Source: Tanypteryx hageni (Eukaryota > Arthropoda > Insecta > Odonata > Petaluridae). Taken from it: a stretch of DNA of 64,000 bases. How positions within the stretch are numbered: position 1 is the stretch's first letter; each line of letters starts with the position of its first letter. The DNA is taken from assembly GCA_028673005.1 (NCBI GenBank), contig CM054120.1:75875533-75939532 (forward strand), in the 5' to 3' direction. The notes under the pieces are model-generated. The model made no database searches and had not been told where the DNA came from. It saw only the letters and a program-made list of their open reading frames with translations. Shown one piece after another: positions 22,693 to 33,972 of this stretch. A program made the position numbers and the translations under genes.

Positions 22693-24240
22693 TTGTGCAA
22701 TGTATATTGCGCCGTTTATTTTTATCTCTCAACTTCCCGCTCTCTTCGCTCTTTTCTTCCTTCTCGTATCTCTCGTCTCATCCTCTTCCTATTTTCCATT
22801 TTCTCCAATTCTCCTTACGGCCTTTCGTCGTGATTTCATCGATGCCTTTTCCCTTATTACTACGGGATAAGGTGAAGTGCCTGAGTGAAATAAATTTTGG
22901 GATAAGGGAATATAATATCCGCGCGAAGTTGCGATTTGTCTGGGAAGTTCGGGATTATTTACCTTGGGGAATATTAAGTCATGGGGCTATATGAGTGCCG
23001 AGATTTTTTTATCCCGTAGGAAGTTTTACTGGTTGGTAAGTCTTTAGGGGAGAATCTACGTCTGTTTTTAAGAATTATATAGGAGAGACGTGTTTGCTAA
23101 TATAGCAAAAAATGTGGAAAACGTTCGAATCGCATGTGATTGTTCACTATCTACTAGCGTAGACCTGTAACCAGTAATATTCATCCTGCTGATAAATTAC
23201 TGATGATTAAAGTGATATCAGTGCCTGTTATCTTATATATTGCTTAAGGAAATTCTATTTTTAAATTACTTCAGTATTGAAATCTTTTTTTTTTCCTCTT
23301 GGGGTTTTTTTCACATTTATCTTCCCATACTTTATGTATTTTCCTGCTCTTCATATTTCCGTAATAATCATTGCGAGGCTTTTAACTTAAGTTTAATATG
23401 TCTTTCTATTCATCTTATGTATTGGATGAGATTTAGAATTAAAGATGTCGTGATCAGTGAAACTTCAGTGCAAGAGATTTGTATTTTTGTTGAGTCTATT
23501 GAAGGGAAAAATGAATGTGGTACTTTGTCAAGAATCCACTTTAATAACACAGAACAGACGACCGCTTTCGACGAACACAGTCATAATCAGGTCAAGAATA
23601 AGAACACTACACTATATGTAGAAATACATTTCCGCTTAATTTTGTCATTTGAATATACGTTCCTTTGATTAATAAGAAATGAATATTCTAGGATAAAATT
23701 CGCCAGTTTTCATTAAAGTATTGTATTGGAGAAACTTCTCATTGTCCACAAGATATGAACGTTATTTGGGATGGAGTGCGTTTAAAAGGCAAAATAATTT
23801 TTTAAATGTATAATTTGAATATTAAAACAAATTTAAATGTAATTAGGCAGATTACGTTATAATTGACTTTCGGAATGATGCTTGATTTAAAAAAGAGTAC
23901 GAAAACATTAATTCTGGTCTTCGGGAAGGTACCGCTTACCCTCGCATTTCCATAAACGCTTTCATTTATAAATATAATGAACGCATCGATGAGTTAATGC
24001 ACCGCATTAACTCATGAAATTATACTAGATAAATTTTATAAATGACGGAGTTAAACGTGCCTAGGGCAATAAATGTTGGCTTGCGTCGATTATTTATATT
24101 TCGCAATCCGCTCGCTATTTTTCATCATTCCGTTTTTCTACTCCCGCGGCGCTAGTGATGCCACTTCCTGCTAACGTATTAGCATTCTCCTCCTTTCCCT
24201 TTGCTGACAATGTGGGCCTGCGCACACGTTTTCTTCTTCC
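22693..24240. other. Unassigned stretch
   Basis: The 142-codon frame at 23240-23668 has no recognisable domain and reads through AT-rich DNA, so I do not call it a gene. Pyrimidine-rich DNA lies at 22715-22840. Confidence 0.35.
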
Positions 24241-24475
24241 TCTCACCGTGCTACCCATCAACTAACAACCCTCCCCCGTCTTCCCCTCCCGTCCTCTCCT
24301 GCCCCCCTCTAGAACCCCTCCCCCCTCTACAACCCCTCCCTCCCCTCTGCACCCCTCCCTCCCCTCTGCTTCTCCTCCCCTACCTGCTTACTCACTCACT
24401 CCCCCACCCACCCAACGACTCACTCCCAAAACTCTCGGTTTCTCCCTTCCATTTTTCGTCCGTGTCCCTCATGCT
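24240..24475. repeat. Polypyrimidine block
   Basis: Dominated by CCCTCCC/CTCC units on the plus strand. The reading frame through it is an artefact. Confidence 0.75.
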
Positions 24476-24487
24476 CTTAGTCACAAT

Positions 24488-25259
24488 CAGGGTTGCCAAC
24501 CTTCAGTAAATTTACGGACAGTCCGCAAAAAAGATCAAAAATTGGTTGCGCCCGTAAGGCCCGTAAAAATATTTAGATGTCCGTAAAAATGCTAAGAAAT
24601 TTCCCAAGGTTTAAAGCAGTGGTAATCAAGCTTTTTAATCAGCGTACCCCTTAAAATATTTTTGACGAAATTCGTGTCTTCTGGTATATTTTAAAGTTAA
24701 CAAACTCAGTTATTATTGGGTCGAGTCTACAAATATATATGTACTTCTTCATTATATGGTTTACGTATATTTTATGGGTGAGATAATTATTAGATTTTAC
24801 TTCATTATTTTTTACATTAGATATCCTTAATATCGTATCTCTTTGAAAGATTTTGCGTATCCTCAGATATATGCGTACTTTAGGTTGAATACCACTGATT
24901 GAAAAAATATATGTTTATCTTATATATTCTCATTGTGGTTATATTTTTAAAAGTAAAGCAACCACAAATTAAAATACGAAACAAAATGCTCGGAATGAAA
25001 AATCTGGCAGTATTTGTGTTCCAAGAATATTTACTGAACCCATCCGAAATGTCCTGTTACCCTAAGCCAAATTAGTGCGCTAACTACCGTAAATACCATT
25101 TCTGTTGCAATGTACGAATTGCAGCATTGGATATTGTTCACTTGTGTAGTTTTGAGACTTCTTAATGTTACGCAAAGAGAATGTCTGTAAAAAGTTGGGT
25201 TTTCCGCATTTTTTTTCCATTTTATTCGTAAAAATCATTTTCGCTGGTTGGCATCCCTG
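24488..25259. mobile_element. hAT element, 772 bp (outer)
   Basis: The inverted ends are CAGGGTTGCCAACC and GGTTGGCATCCCTG. The flanks GTCACAAT (24480-24487) and GCCACAAC (25260-25267) match at 6 of 8 positions, fitting an aged 8-bp duplication. A second hAT-like element lies inside at 24617-24897. No transposase is visible. Confidence 0.75.
24617..24897. mobile_element. hAT-like element, 281 bp (nested)
   Basis: CAGTGGTAATCAAGCTTTTTA at the left matches the inverted right end CAGTGGTATTCAACCTAAAG. The flanks agree at only 5 of 8 positions (GTTTAAAG / ATTGAAAA), so boundaries are tentative. It lies wholly within the 24488-25259 element and is therefore the younger insertion. Confidence 0.6.
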
Positions 25260-25276
25260 GCCACAACCCACTACTC

Positions 25277-26126
25277 AAGTGCTCTCCAACCTTTTTTATT
25301 TCATGGCACACCTATAGATTTTGTCATTCATCGCGGCACACCGAAATTAATTTCACACGAAACTTGGTTGAAGATTTCTATTACAACATCAGAAAATAAT
25401 TAAAATAATCGACAACATCAGAAATAAATGAAAAATAAAATATTTTCTTAAGTAGGGAATAAATTGTGGCTAAAATTCAATGAAAATCATTTTTATAATT
25501 CAGTGAATTTCTGAAATACAACCAAAATTAATTTTTCAAATTTTTTACCAGTGTCACTATGGTCAGATGTTGTACAACACGTTCATAACGACATCGAAGA
25601 AACGGTGAAAATATTTTTCCTATAATGAATATCTTAATATCTGAAGATGTATGGGAACTTGATTAAATAATTTTATTAGTGAGAAATCTGCCCGTCTTGA
25701 AGAACAGTCTTTTGATGCTCGGCTCTATGGTGGAAAGAGCCACTCGAAGTCTCTGATCGAGGTATTTCAGACACGATCTCTTATTATCACCAACAATGTT
25801 GAAAAACTTAATTCACATAAATGTGTTGTAGGAAACGATAACAACGCATTAATTCCACATTCAGCAATGGTTGGATATTCATTCCCCACTTGCAGCAAAA
25901 ACTCATCCAGAGGCATAACATCCAACTTCAGTTTAAGACTGCGATCGTTCCCGAGTCCAATGAATTCCCTCTAATTTTCAGGGAGAATCATTAATTGATA
26001 AGGCCGCAAATGAATAAACTTCTTACGCTCGTTAGTAGCTTGAGAATTACAAATTCTGATTTTCCCCTTTATAAACCCCGTACGTCCCGCAGTACTTCGT
26101 TACGGCACACCGGTTGGAGAGCACTG
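25277..26126. mobile_element. hAT element, 850 bp, ZBED/FAM200-related
   Basis: An exact 8-bp target duplication CACTACTC (25269-25276, 26127-26134) brackets ends AGTGCTCTCCAACC and, inverted, CAGTGCTCTCCAACC. The first base pair of the left end has mutated. The minus strand holds a dead transposase C-terminus (see 25690-25955). The element begins 17 bases after the end of the 24488-25259 hAT. Confidence 0.85.
25690..25955 (-). pseudogene. hAT transposase C-terminus (dimerisation region)
   Basis: Minus-strand translation, with a stop and a frameshift, reads LKLDVMPLDEFLL, NEYPTIAECGINALLSFPTT, LCELSFSTL, and then LRVALSTIEPSIKRLF in another frame. The order matches the C-terminal hAT dimerisation region of ZBED5/FAM200-type transposases, where a Pro-Phe-Thr-Thr and Leu-Cys-Glu-Leu-Ser-Phe-Ser motif is typical. 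Only this end survives. It identifies the surrounding element as hAT independently of its termini. Confidence 0.75.
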
Positions 26127-26139
26127 CACTACTCCACTC

Positions 26140-26620
26140 CCTCCTGACCCTCTCACGCTCACACCTTTCACCCCACTACACCTCCCTCCTCGCTCTCATA
26201 CTCCAAATTCCCGGTTTTCCCTATCCTCTCCCTATTACCTCTCCCTCCTCCCTCACCTCATAAACTACGCCTCTCCCCTTTCCTACTCCTCGATCTAACC
26301 TCTCTCTTGCCTATTTTCCCCTTCCCCTCTCTATTCCCCCTCGTGCGCCTTCCCATGCCGCCATTTTTGTACTGATATTGCGTCTTTTGTGTGTAATATT
26401 CCCACCCTGCTCCCTCACCCTCCCACTTCCACCTTTCCTCCCGTACTCTCTCCATATCCACTTTCTACTTTGCTCTCCTCTCTCCTTCACTCCCCATCTT
26501 CCAATTACCTTTCCACTCTACTACTCAATTCCCTTTGAGAGTCTTTCCCCGCCCTTCCATTTTACCTGCACAATCAGGCCTTTTCTTCCCTCTCCGTCAC
26601 TAGTACGTTCGTCTAGGAAA
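26140..26620. repeat. Polypyrimidine block
   Basis: Nearly 500 bases of C/T-rich plus strand. The long frames on both strands are artefacts of composition. Confidence 0.7.
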
Positions 26621-26924
26621 TCCTTTTCTCTCCATAACCAGGTGGTTCAAAGGGGAGACTTTCTAGAGTCGCCAGCGCTCTAATAAAGGCGTGTGTGTAT
26701 GTACCTTTCTATTTGCCGCCGACGGTACGGAGGAATTTCCTTTGCTCTAAGTTCTCCTTCCTTTCTCTTTGCTTTCCGTTAGGTTTTCATGAATAAGTCT
26801 CTAGCTTTTGAAAACGTTAGACTTTCCGATTCCACCTCCACCAATGCCTTGCTCATATTCTCAGTATTTGTCTTTGTGTCATAGTGAGGCGTTTTCAATC
26901 TTTTTGTACAAATCCATTGTAAAA

Positions 26925-27102
26925 ATACATTGATGAATTCGATGTTTAAATATATCCCCGAAGGTTTAGCAGAGGAGGTTTTAGTAGTAGTTGAAGCACC
27001 AACTTATATAATCATACACGACCGCGACGATAATAGACGTGAGATCGATTGTAGGACAGAGCATAACCGAGGCATGTTTTTTCCGAGGGCAATACGAGAT
27101 CA
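26925..27102 (+). pseudogene. LINE ORF2 C-terminal fragment
   Basis: Reads EGLAEEVLVVVEAPTYI and DNRREIDCRTEHNRG, ending at FPRAIRDHN, the last residues of the CR1/L2-like ORF2. The 3' UTR is missing. It is followed directly by an inverted copy of the same family. Confidence 0.75.
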
Positions 27103-27677
27103 TAACAACTACATCTACATGATACCCTGCAAGTCACATTATTGGTGGATGGCTGAGGGTGCAGTGCACCAAAAGTTCCTAATGCTCATACGTTACATTT
27201 CCCCATTATGTTCTCTTATCGTCCTAGGGAAAATGACCCTCTATATCAGCGTTTCTCAACCTTTTTAATAGCACGGCCAACCTAGGTTTTGAGTTTACCT
27301 GGGACCCACTTATTATCTATATACTAATGTCTTCAAGCATTAGAGAGTACATATGCACAGTGTACTATTATGAATTCTTGAACTATTTTATCGCGGAGTC
27401 ATTTAGAAAATGGAAAATTTTATCAAAATAAATTATTAAGAAATCTTTCTCCGACCCACCTCTAGTTCCTTTGCAACCCACTGTTGGGTCGCGACCGTAT
27501 GGTTGAGAAACCCTGCTCTTTATCACTCCGTCCTACAATCGATCTCGCGAATCTTATCCTCACTACCCTGCCTTCCGAGATATTTCGGGCTTCTGTTAAA
27601 ATCTACTATCCCATTCGCTAGCCCCTCCAATATTTATTCTTCCAGCTGTTTAAATCTACGTCTACGTTCCTCTAAAC
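27103..27677 (-). pseudogene. LINE copy (minus) interrupted by a hAT
   Basis: The minus-strand 3' UTR and C-terminus run from the tail at 27105 to 27246, resume at 27516 after a 269-bp hAT, and stop at 27677 where a second hAT begins. The sequence does not resume beyond 28326. The copy is truncated or rearranged there. Confidence 0.8.
27247..27515. mobile_element. hAT MITE, 269 bp, inserted in LINE
   Basis: Ends CAGCGTTTCTCAACC and, inverted, CAGGGTTTCTCAACC. The flanks CTCTATAT (27239-27246) and CTCTTTAT (27516-27523) are an 8-bp duplication with one change. The uninterrupted LINE at 10450-10465 shows the original target, CCTCTATATCGCTCCG, so the insertion site is exact. Confidence 0.9.
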
Positions 27678-28318
27678 CAGTGCTTCTTAAACTTTTTCGT
27701 CTACGACCCAAAATTTGAAATCACATTCGCCTTGCGACCCAAATGGTACTGGTACCCACTCAACACCCCAGCAAATCACCGTCGATTTATTAGCATAATA
27801 TTAAATAAAACATTAACAAAAAAAATTGTTTGCACAATCGCTCAATTTCTTCGTTTTAATATTTTTTTATTTACAAAGTTCAATTTTGGAAATGTGTGCA
27901 TGTAAAAAAAAATGGGGCCATTCAATCACTGAAATTTCAGAAAAAATTCAATTTTTTTAGAAGAAAGAAAGCTGCAAGCACTAATTTACTTGAAATAAAT
28001 ACAAATATAAACATCACTGTTTGCTCGGCTGATTGTTAATGCAAGCCTCTCGTCTTTAGTGGCTTCCATGGTGTTGTTGCACCTTCGTGATCAGCTGATC
28101 CAATCTTGGTTTAACATTGATGGAGAGAGCGCAGCGCAGATCATGCTGAGGATCGAGTTTATTTCTTGCCTCTCTTGGTGGTCCTTCTTTATTTATGCTT
28201 GCCAGTACCTATCGAAAATTTACAGTTTTTCACTTTGGGACTAGGGGGTCATCCGCGACACTTCATAGGGCCTTAGCTACCAATGGTCGAGTCGCGACCC
28301 TGTGTTTGGGGACCCCTG
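27678..28318. mobile_element. hAT element, 641 bp, inserted at LINE
   Basis: An exact duplication CTCTAAAC (27670-27677, 28319-28326) bounds ends CAGTGCTTCTTAAAC and, inverted, CAGGGGTCCCCAAAC. Subterminal CGACCC repeats are typical of hAT derivatives. I see no intact transposase. Confidence 0.88.
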
Positions 28319-28339
28319 CTCTAAACCTGCAGGACCAAA

Positions 28340-28421
28340 ATTTTTTGGTAGTTCTTGGTGCGTTGCACCACCTGCCACTTATCACTTAGTTGATTTGCGG
28401 GTGTAACATCTAGATGTAGAT
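28340..28421 (+). repeat. Solo LINE 3' tail
   Basis: The 3' stem-loop of the CR1/L2-like family in a variant form: outer CACCTGC / GCGGGTG, inner ATCA / TGAT. It ends ATCTAGATGTAGATC. Confidence 0.7.
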
Positions 28422-28429
28422 CTCTAATG

Positions 28430-30300
28430 TGGAAATAATCTACTGACCAAAGGTTTCAAAATATCGCAAAATAAGGAAATATACGCTAGGAGAAAATAAT
28501 TTGTCTAATGGCAGCATTTCGTTCTGTACTTGTTTTTATGACTCTCGGCTGTTTACGGTATGAATACGCGCATTGTCTCCGCGATTCTTTAGAGCTAGTC
28601 TCATGTACTGCGTCATAGTACCGCGCTTGGAGTACTCCTGTGTGCGTCATTTTAAAACTCGGATAATAAATTGGAGTCTCGTGTCGGTTTTAACGTCGTA
28701 TCTCTCTATCTTTTTGTCCGTAGGCCTTTAACGTAAATGAAATGGATTCTACCCTTTTTTGACTTCCAGCTGGCGCGTTTCTAATTACTCTTCCCAGCGG
28801 TTTCATTTCCGCTCAGTCATCCGCAATTTCTCCCAGCCATTCCGAGAATTGGGATCCCTCGTCATTTCCCTATTTAGAAATTTTCGAGTAACTTCAGCGG
28901 AGAGGCCTCGAATGTCTCACGGCTTTATCCTGAAAACCTTCCGTTGGCATAAACTTTCCTATTAAGTATATTTGTTCGTAAACTAGAACCCTTGGTTTTA
29001 ATTTTTCAGCACAGTCTGGAACTATTCATAAAATCCAAACAATGATAGAGCTCACTTGCGACCATTAAATGTGGCGTTGTTCTATCTAGTTATGCTAATG
29101 ATTTAAAAAAGTTATAAATCTACGTTTTTTACTGTCTTTGCTTTGCAAATACTAAATTATCTTCGTTAACTGGGAACTACGTAATTTACGTGAATTGCTA
29201 CAATTCTCTTTGTTTTATTTTTTTCTAGCTTTCGTTTACTCTTAATTTTAATTGCCTTTTCCCAAATCGGCTTAAATTTGCCATAATTGTCCTTTTCTCA
29301 GTTTTTATGTGTAGCGATTTTTATGATTATTTGCGCAACAAATCGATAGTTTTTTCGTGTTTTAACTGAAAATTTCTGCCTCTAAAATAGATTTATATTA
29401 TATTTATTTGAAAGATATGTTTATCTGGCTCTGATACAAATATTCTGGCTGAATCATCTTAAGAGATTCCTTGCTTTTTCCTTACTCTAAATTCTTTTTA
29501 GAAGGTCTCATTAACCCTAATGAAATCCGCTTGTAGACATTGCCCTTACTACTGCTCAATGAACCATCCTTTTGCATTTATAGCCAAGGTTTTCGCATGT
29601 TTAGAGAAAACATCGCATTAATCTCACATCTTCACGCTCTCTGGTTGTATTAATCCAATAAACTGGTTACTTTTGTTTTCAGTTACGGTTGGAAAATTTT
29701 CGTTCCGTTTCTAACAAGTCCCTTTTCCATTGTTGGCAGGGATTTAAGTTTTAACGCGACATTTATCACGTGGATGTAATCATTGCGAGAAAGTTGGAAT
29801 GCCGAACTAAAATGTTTCGAAAAGCTCAAGTCGCGCGAGGAATATTATTCTTATTTTACCTAATTTTCATTAACAATTGGCGAAAATTTTCCATAAATTG
29901 CTAACTTAACTACAAGATAATGCGATTTAATGGACGAATTAATATTTTAAAAGTATTTTTGTTTACAAATGAATCATCGTCTCCGCGGATTTGAAAGTTG
30001 GGAGGACAAGTTCTTTCATTTCTTTCTCATTAATAATCCGAAAGATAACTTAAAGGAGCACCACCATTTGTTAGTTTTATATTTATAGTTTTAATCTCGT
30101 TGTCCCTTGATGGCATTTGTGTGCTTACGCTCGCTCTCAAAGCGCTTCGGACATGTAACGGGAGTCGTTGGCTGTTGTTGTGTATCACCGTTTATGGAGC
30201 GGACGTCAACAAATGCCGAGCGAATTGCACTACGATGTTCTTTTCTAGCCATCCTCTTCTCTCCCGCGCAATTTAAGTCGGAAGTTATGCGAGATAAACA
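28430..30300. other. Unassigned AT-rich intron sequence
   Basis: One of the longest stretches without a recognisable transposon or coding signal. It may be older unique intron DNA. Confidence 0.35.
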
Positions 30301-30337
30301 CAGGTCTAAGGACGGTATTATACCGTCCTTAGACCTG
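30301..30337. repeat. Perfect 37-base palindrome
   Basis: CAGGTCTAAGGACGGTAT, one T, then its exact inverted complement. The arms are 18 bases with no mismatch. Confidence 0.95.
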
Positions 30338-30571
30338 GACTAACAGAACTATGAATACGGCCCATTATTTATAGCCGGCCCCTTTCTCTTGGGCGGTTTG
30401 GTGGAATGCACGCTTTGGGGACTGGTTGGCGGCCACTATTTCGGTCGTTCGTCTTACTGTCTTCCTTAGAAGTGGAACTTGGGAGGCTGCTGCAGCCGGT
30501 TTAATTTAGTCTCACGATCAAGAGTTGGCGTGTCTTGCCGTGGGTGGGGCGAATCTAGTGACGCAATAGAT

Positions 30572-30593
30572 CTTTCTCTCTCTCTCTCTCTCC
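30572..30593. repeat. (TC)n microsatellite
   Basis: About ten CT units. The flanks (30340-31140) hold nothing else I recognise. Confidence 0.85.
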
Positions 30594-31146
30594 CTCGGAA
30601 GGAAAAAAATAACGGAGACCTTCGTGTCCGATTTATCGCCTTTGCGCCTCGCTAAAGGTTAAAGTCCCAGGATCTGGACAACGCAAAGGAAAGGGATGCT
30701 CTCGATATTACGTTGCGAGCTGAAAAAACGCCGTGCGTCATTACTCTCGTAAATATTTACCGTCTCCGAAGTTTATCTTGTGTGTCAGACGCGTGTTGGG
30801 AGGATTCAAGGTTTTCAACAGGTTTTCCGTCGTTATTTTCGGGCGTTGTTTCCCTTGACTATTTTATCCCGCGACTTTCTGACACTTTCCGTTATAAAAA
30901 ATTACAATTTATATTGTTCGTAAGGTTTTGCCCGTGATTAAGAAGGCTCACATAGGGAAGCTATGGTCCATGAAAATATATGGCGAGGCCTGGACAAATC
31001 TGGTCAAAATCTAGGAGCCACTTTTAAAATCCGTAGGCCAGGGTAGATTTCACTGTAATGCGACTTAGAATCAGTAATATTAAAATCTGTATACAATGCG
31101 TAAGCATCATGCATTCCACGTAAGAATCAGATGTGTCGAACACATG

Positions 31147-31711
31147 ACTTTCTCCATACAGAGTAATTATTATTATTGCTCTCGACATCAGGCGAGTCAG
31201 AATAATTACCGCCAATTACACTGGTGAATAATTTTTAAACACTTTGAATAATTTCCACAGTGAAAAATACTTGGAATCACTTTCCACATTGAAATAACAA
31301 TAAATATAAAAAATTGTCATTTGTGGCTCAAAATATCGATGCGCGATTAAAATTACCGTTAGAGGCGCTGAGATCGCTATCAATATTTAGTAGGAAATTT
31401 TCGTACAAAATATGACACTAGGTGGCATTGGAATATCTTTGATCGCAATTTAAATTAACAGAACAGAAGCAGAAGTATCGAAATATCTCTTAAACAATCC
31501 GTTGTACCAAAACAGTTTTCAAACAAAGGTTGTGGAAAATTATATTGCCTGCGAGTATAATAATAAGAATATTTGCATAAAATAAGTCCTAAAGGAGATA
31601 TTTGAACAAATAGTGAAAACGTACTCATGAGACCTTGAAACGTGCATTTCAGTTAAATACTCGAATTCGATTTTTTCATGAATTCAATTCTTTATCCTGT
31701 ATGGAGAAAGT
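31147..31711. mobile_element. TIR element, family ACTTTCTCCATAC, copy B
   Basis: Exact inverted ends ACTTTCTCCATAC (31147-31159) and GTATGGAGAAAGT (31699-31711). The interior shares CACTAGGTGGCATTGG, ATCTCTTAAACAATCC, CAAACAAAGGTTGTGGAAA and the right-hand GATTTTTTCATGAA with copy A at 19019-19695. Both copies are preceded by ACATG, so the true end may extend a few bases further left. Confidence 0.65.
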
Positions 31712-32781
31712 AACAATATAGTCGCCGCCATTCAACGTTAGTGACCTATGGGAAACGGACGCCTGGATCTCCCCTTAAATAACGTCAACAGTTTTTATCA
31801 TTAATCCTTACGCAAACCCATCGCTCCATTTATTTTTTTGGCGAATGCCAAGTAAAGATTTCGATGCCATTGACAGATTTAAGTGCGCACCGCTGCTTCT
31901 ATTGGATCCCCGATCTTTCTCCTCGAACCTTTCTCCCACTACTCTCTCTTTCAGGTTCGGCGATATTTCAATAACTCCATTCATTTTTTCTCGTTCGTCG
32001 TATTTTATCTTCGGGACGGATGAAGCAAATTCTTTTGATGGGTTGGTTCTTTATGCGATTTGAAAGCTTACTGGCCTTGATAGCGCCATATATTTCCCCA
32101 GCCGTCCGCCACATTCATTTCCGAAGTTCTTTGGCGGACGCTCTTGGAATTCGGTATTAGGAATAACCAATAATTCACCGAAATATAGCATATTTTAATA
32201 ATGTCGCTCCAAGTAACCTCTTCAGCCTCGCGTGCTATCGATAAATTTGTTATTAAGAGTATTATAACTACCGTACTCTTATATTGTTATGAAGTACAGT
32301 TTCAATTCACTATTTTTGGAGGTTAAACACGGTTAAATAAATACTTTAATTATTTTCTGCTTGAATTTCCTCAGTTAGTATATTTTTGTAGCCCTTAAAG
32401 ATTTCTTCTCACTGCATTTGGTAATAGTGTTCAAAACTTCTTTTTCTCGTATTTTTTTTGTTCGCCAAACTCTGTCTCTCTAATTTGTCAAGTTCCCATT
32501 TTCATTTTAAGTTATTCACCTATTGAAATTAATTTGTACACGGATGACGGCTTTCTCATTTTCTTCTCCACTCATGTAATGTATCAGTCCCCTTTCTATA
32601 AGGAAGTAATTTATATACGTGCTTTCTTTCCCTCGAAAGAGTGAAACGATCATGTTTTTGGTATTTTCATGTTATCCCAACTTATTCTATTTAAAAAAAA
32701 TATGTTTCATCACTTGACATAAAATGTGCAAATACGACAATCTACTTTAAACGAAGAGGGTATTCTACCTATGGCTGCAGT
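31712..32781. other. Unassigned stretch
   Basis: AT-rich with no recognised gene or repeat. Confidence 0.35.
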
Positions 32782-33865
32782 CAGGGCCGTCCCTAGGTGG
32801 ACGCGGGGCCCTGGGCGATCAGCATTTGCGGGTCTCCTTAACAATCTATAGGTATAATTCGCGCACTAAAAATAACTAAAAATATTTAATATTTTTAAAT
32901 ATGTATATTTTTTAATATAATTTACATATACATACATTTCTTGTTGTGTTTTTTTTTTAAATTAGGAATCGCTTCTGGAGTTCAAGAACAAAAACAAATC
33001 CTTCGTTTGGAAAACCAACAGTAATTTTATTATTTTCTTCTGATTCATTATGATCTATGATCATTATTCTGTCGCAAATGGCGCTGGAAAACTGCATGTA
33101 TACCTGATTTGGATATGAATATAAACACAGAAATCTCAAATGATTGGTAACATACAATACGTCAGGTCAAGCTAATACTAAAGTAGAATAAAAACTCATT
33201 GTTTATTGCTCTGCCTACTTTCAGAAATTCAACTTTCTCGACTTTCTTGCAGCAAACTCTGCCACCAGATCATTGTAATCCAAATCTGAGGCTATTTCTC
33301 TCTCGATAGACAGCATAGACAATCCACTTGGGGCATTGCATTATTTTAAGTTTCGAAAAACTTGGATCCGCTGATGCCACTGTGACCGAAATTATTAACA
33401 AAATCCTATATGCTCTCTCTGTATTTGTGAAGGAACCATTTAATGACTTGAGAAACTAAAGGATTTCAATTGCACTTTTTGTTCCCTGGGGGGTCTACTG
33501 TCTAACCACATGCTTTTATAAGAAAAGGTTTGTACTCTCGATGTCGTGTGAATCACCCAATATGTTGTCCAAATTAATAGTGTTTTTCATTTCGCCTTCT
33601 GTTAATTCTCCCAGTTTTTTAAATCATATAGGAATCCGAAATTACCTGCGTACTTTTCCATTTGTTCGAAACGCGTTGACAGCGACATGAGAGCCTGATC
33701 TACGATAACAAAGAAGTAGCTAGTTTCAAATGTCTTTTCAACCGACCACCATGAGTGTCGTCCACGCTTAGCAGCAATCTTCATCTTGCAGCTTAGCGCG
33801 GGGGCCCTTTTAACGTGGGGCCCAGGAAGACCGCCCCGATTGGCCGTACCCTAGGGGCGGCCCTG
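32782..33865. mobile_element. hAT element with dead transposase, 1084 bp
   Basis: An exact 8-bp duplication GCTGCAGT (32774-32781, 33866-33873) surrounds ends CAGGGCCGTCCCTAGG and, inverted, CAGGGCCGCCCCTAGG. The minus strand encodes the transposase remnant at 33205-33784. Its ends resemble those of the 306-bp element at 38685-38990, which could be a deletion relative of this family. Confidence 0.9.
33205..33784 (-). pseudogene. hAT transposase (ZMYM1/DUF4371-type) C-terminal half
   Basis: The minus-strand frame at 33784-33602 reads FVIVDQALMSLSTRFEQMEK and FGFLYDLKN. Further frames include LKSLNGSFTNTERAYRILLI, VTVASADPSFSKLKIMQ and DLDYNDLVAEFAARKSRKVEF. The RF-glutamine segment and the VASA(D/E)xSFSKLK block belong to the hAT transposases related to ZMYM1 and the 52-kDa repressor proteins. 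Stops and frameshifts are present and the N-terminal half is missing, so it is inactive. Confidence 0.82.
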
Positions 33866-33972
33866 GCTGCAGTGATGCGGCTGACTGTATCTGCAACACG
33901 ATATAGTTTGAGGTTTTCCATATCTTTTTACGATTGCTGGATATACTATTTATCGTTTAAATTTCATTTACT

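Noticed and set aside
23240..23668. 142-codon plus-strand frame
   Set aside because: AT-rich, no recognisable domain, no splice or start support.
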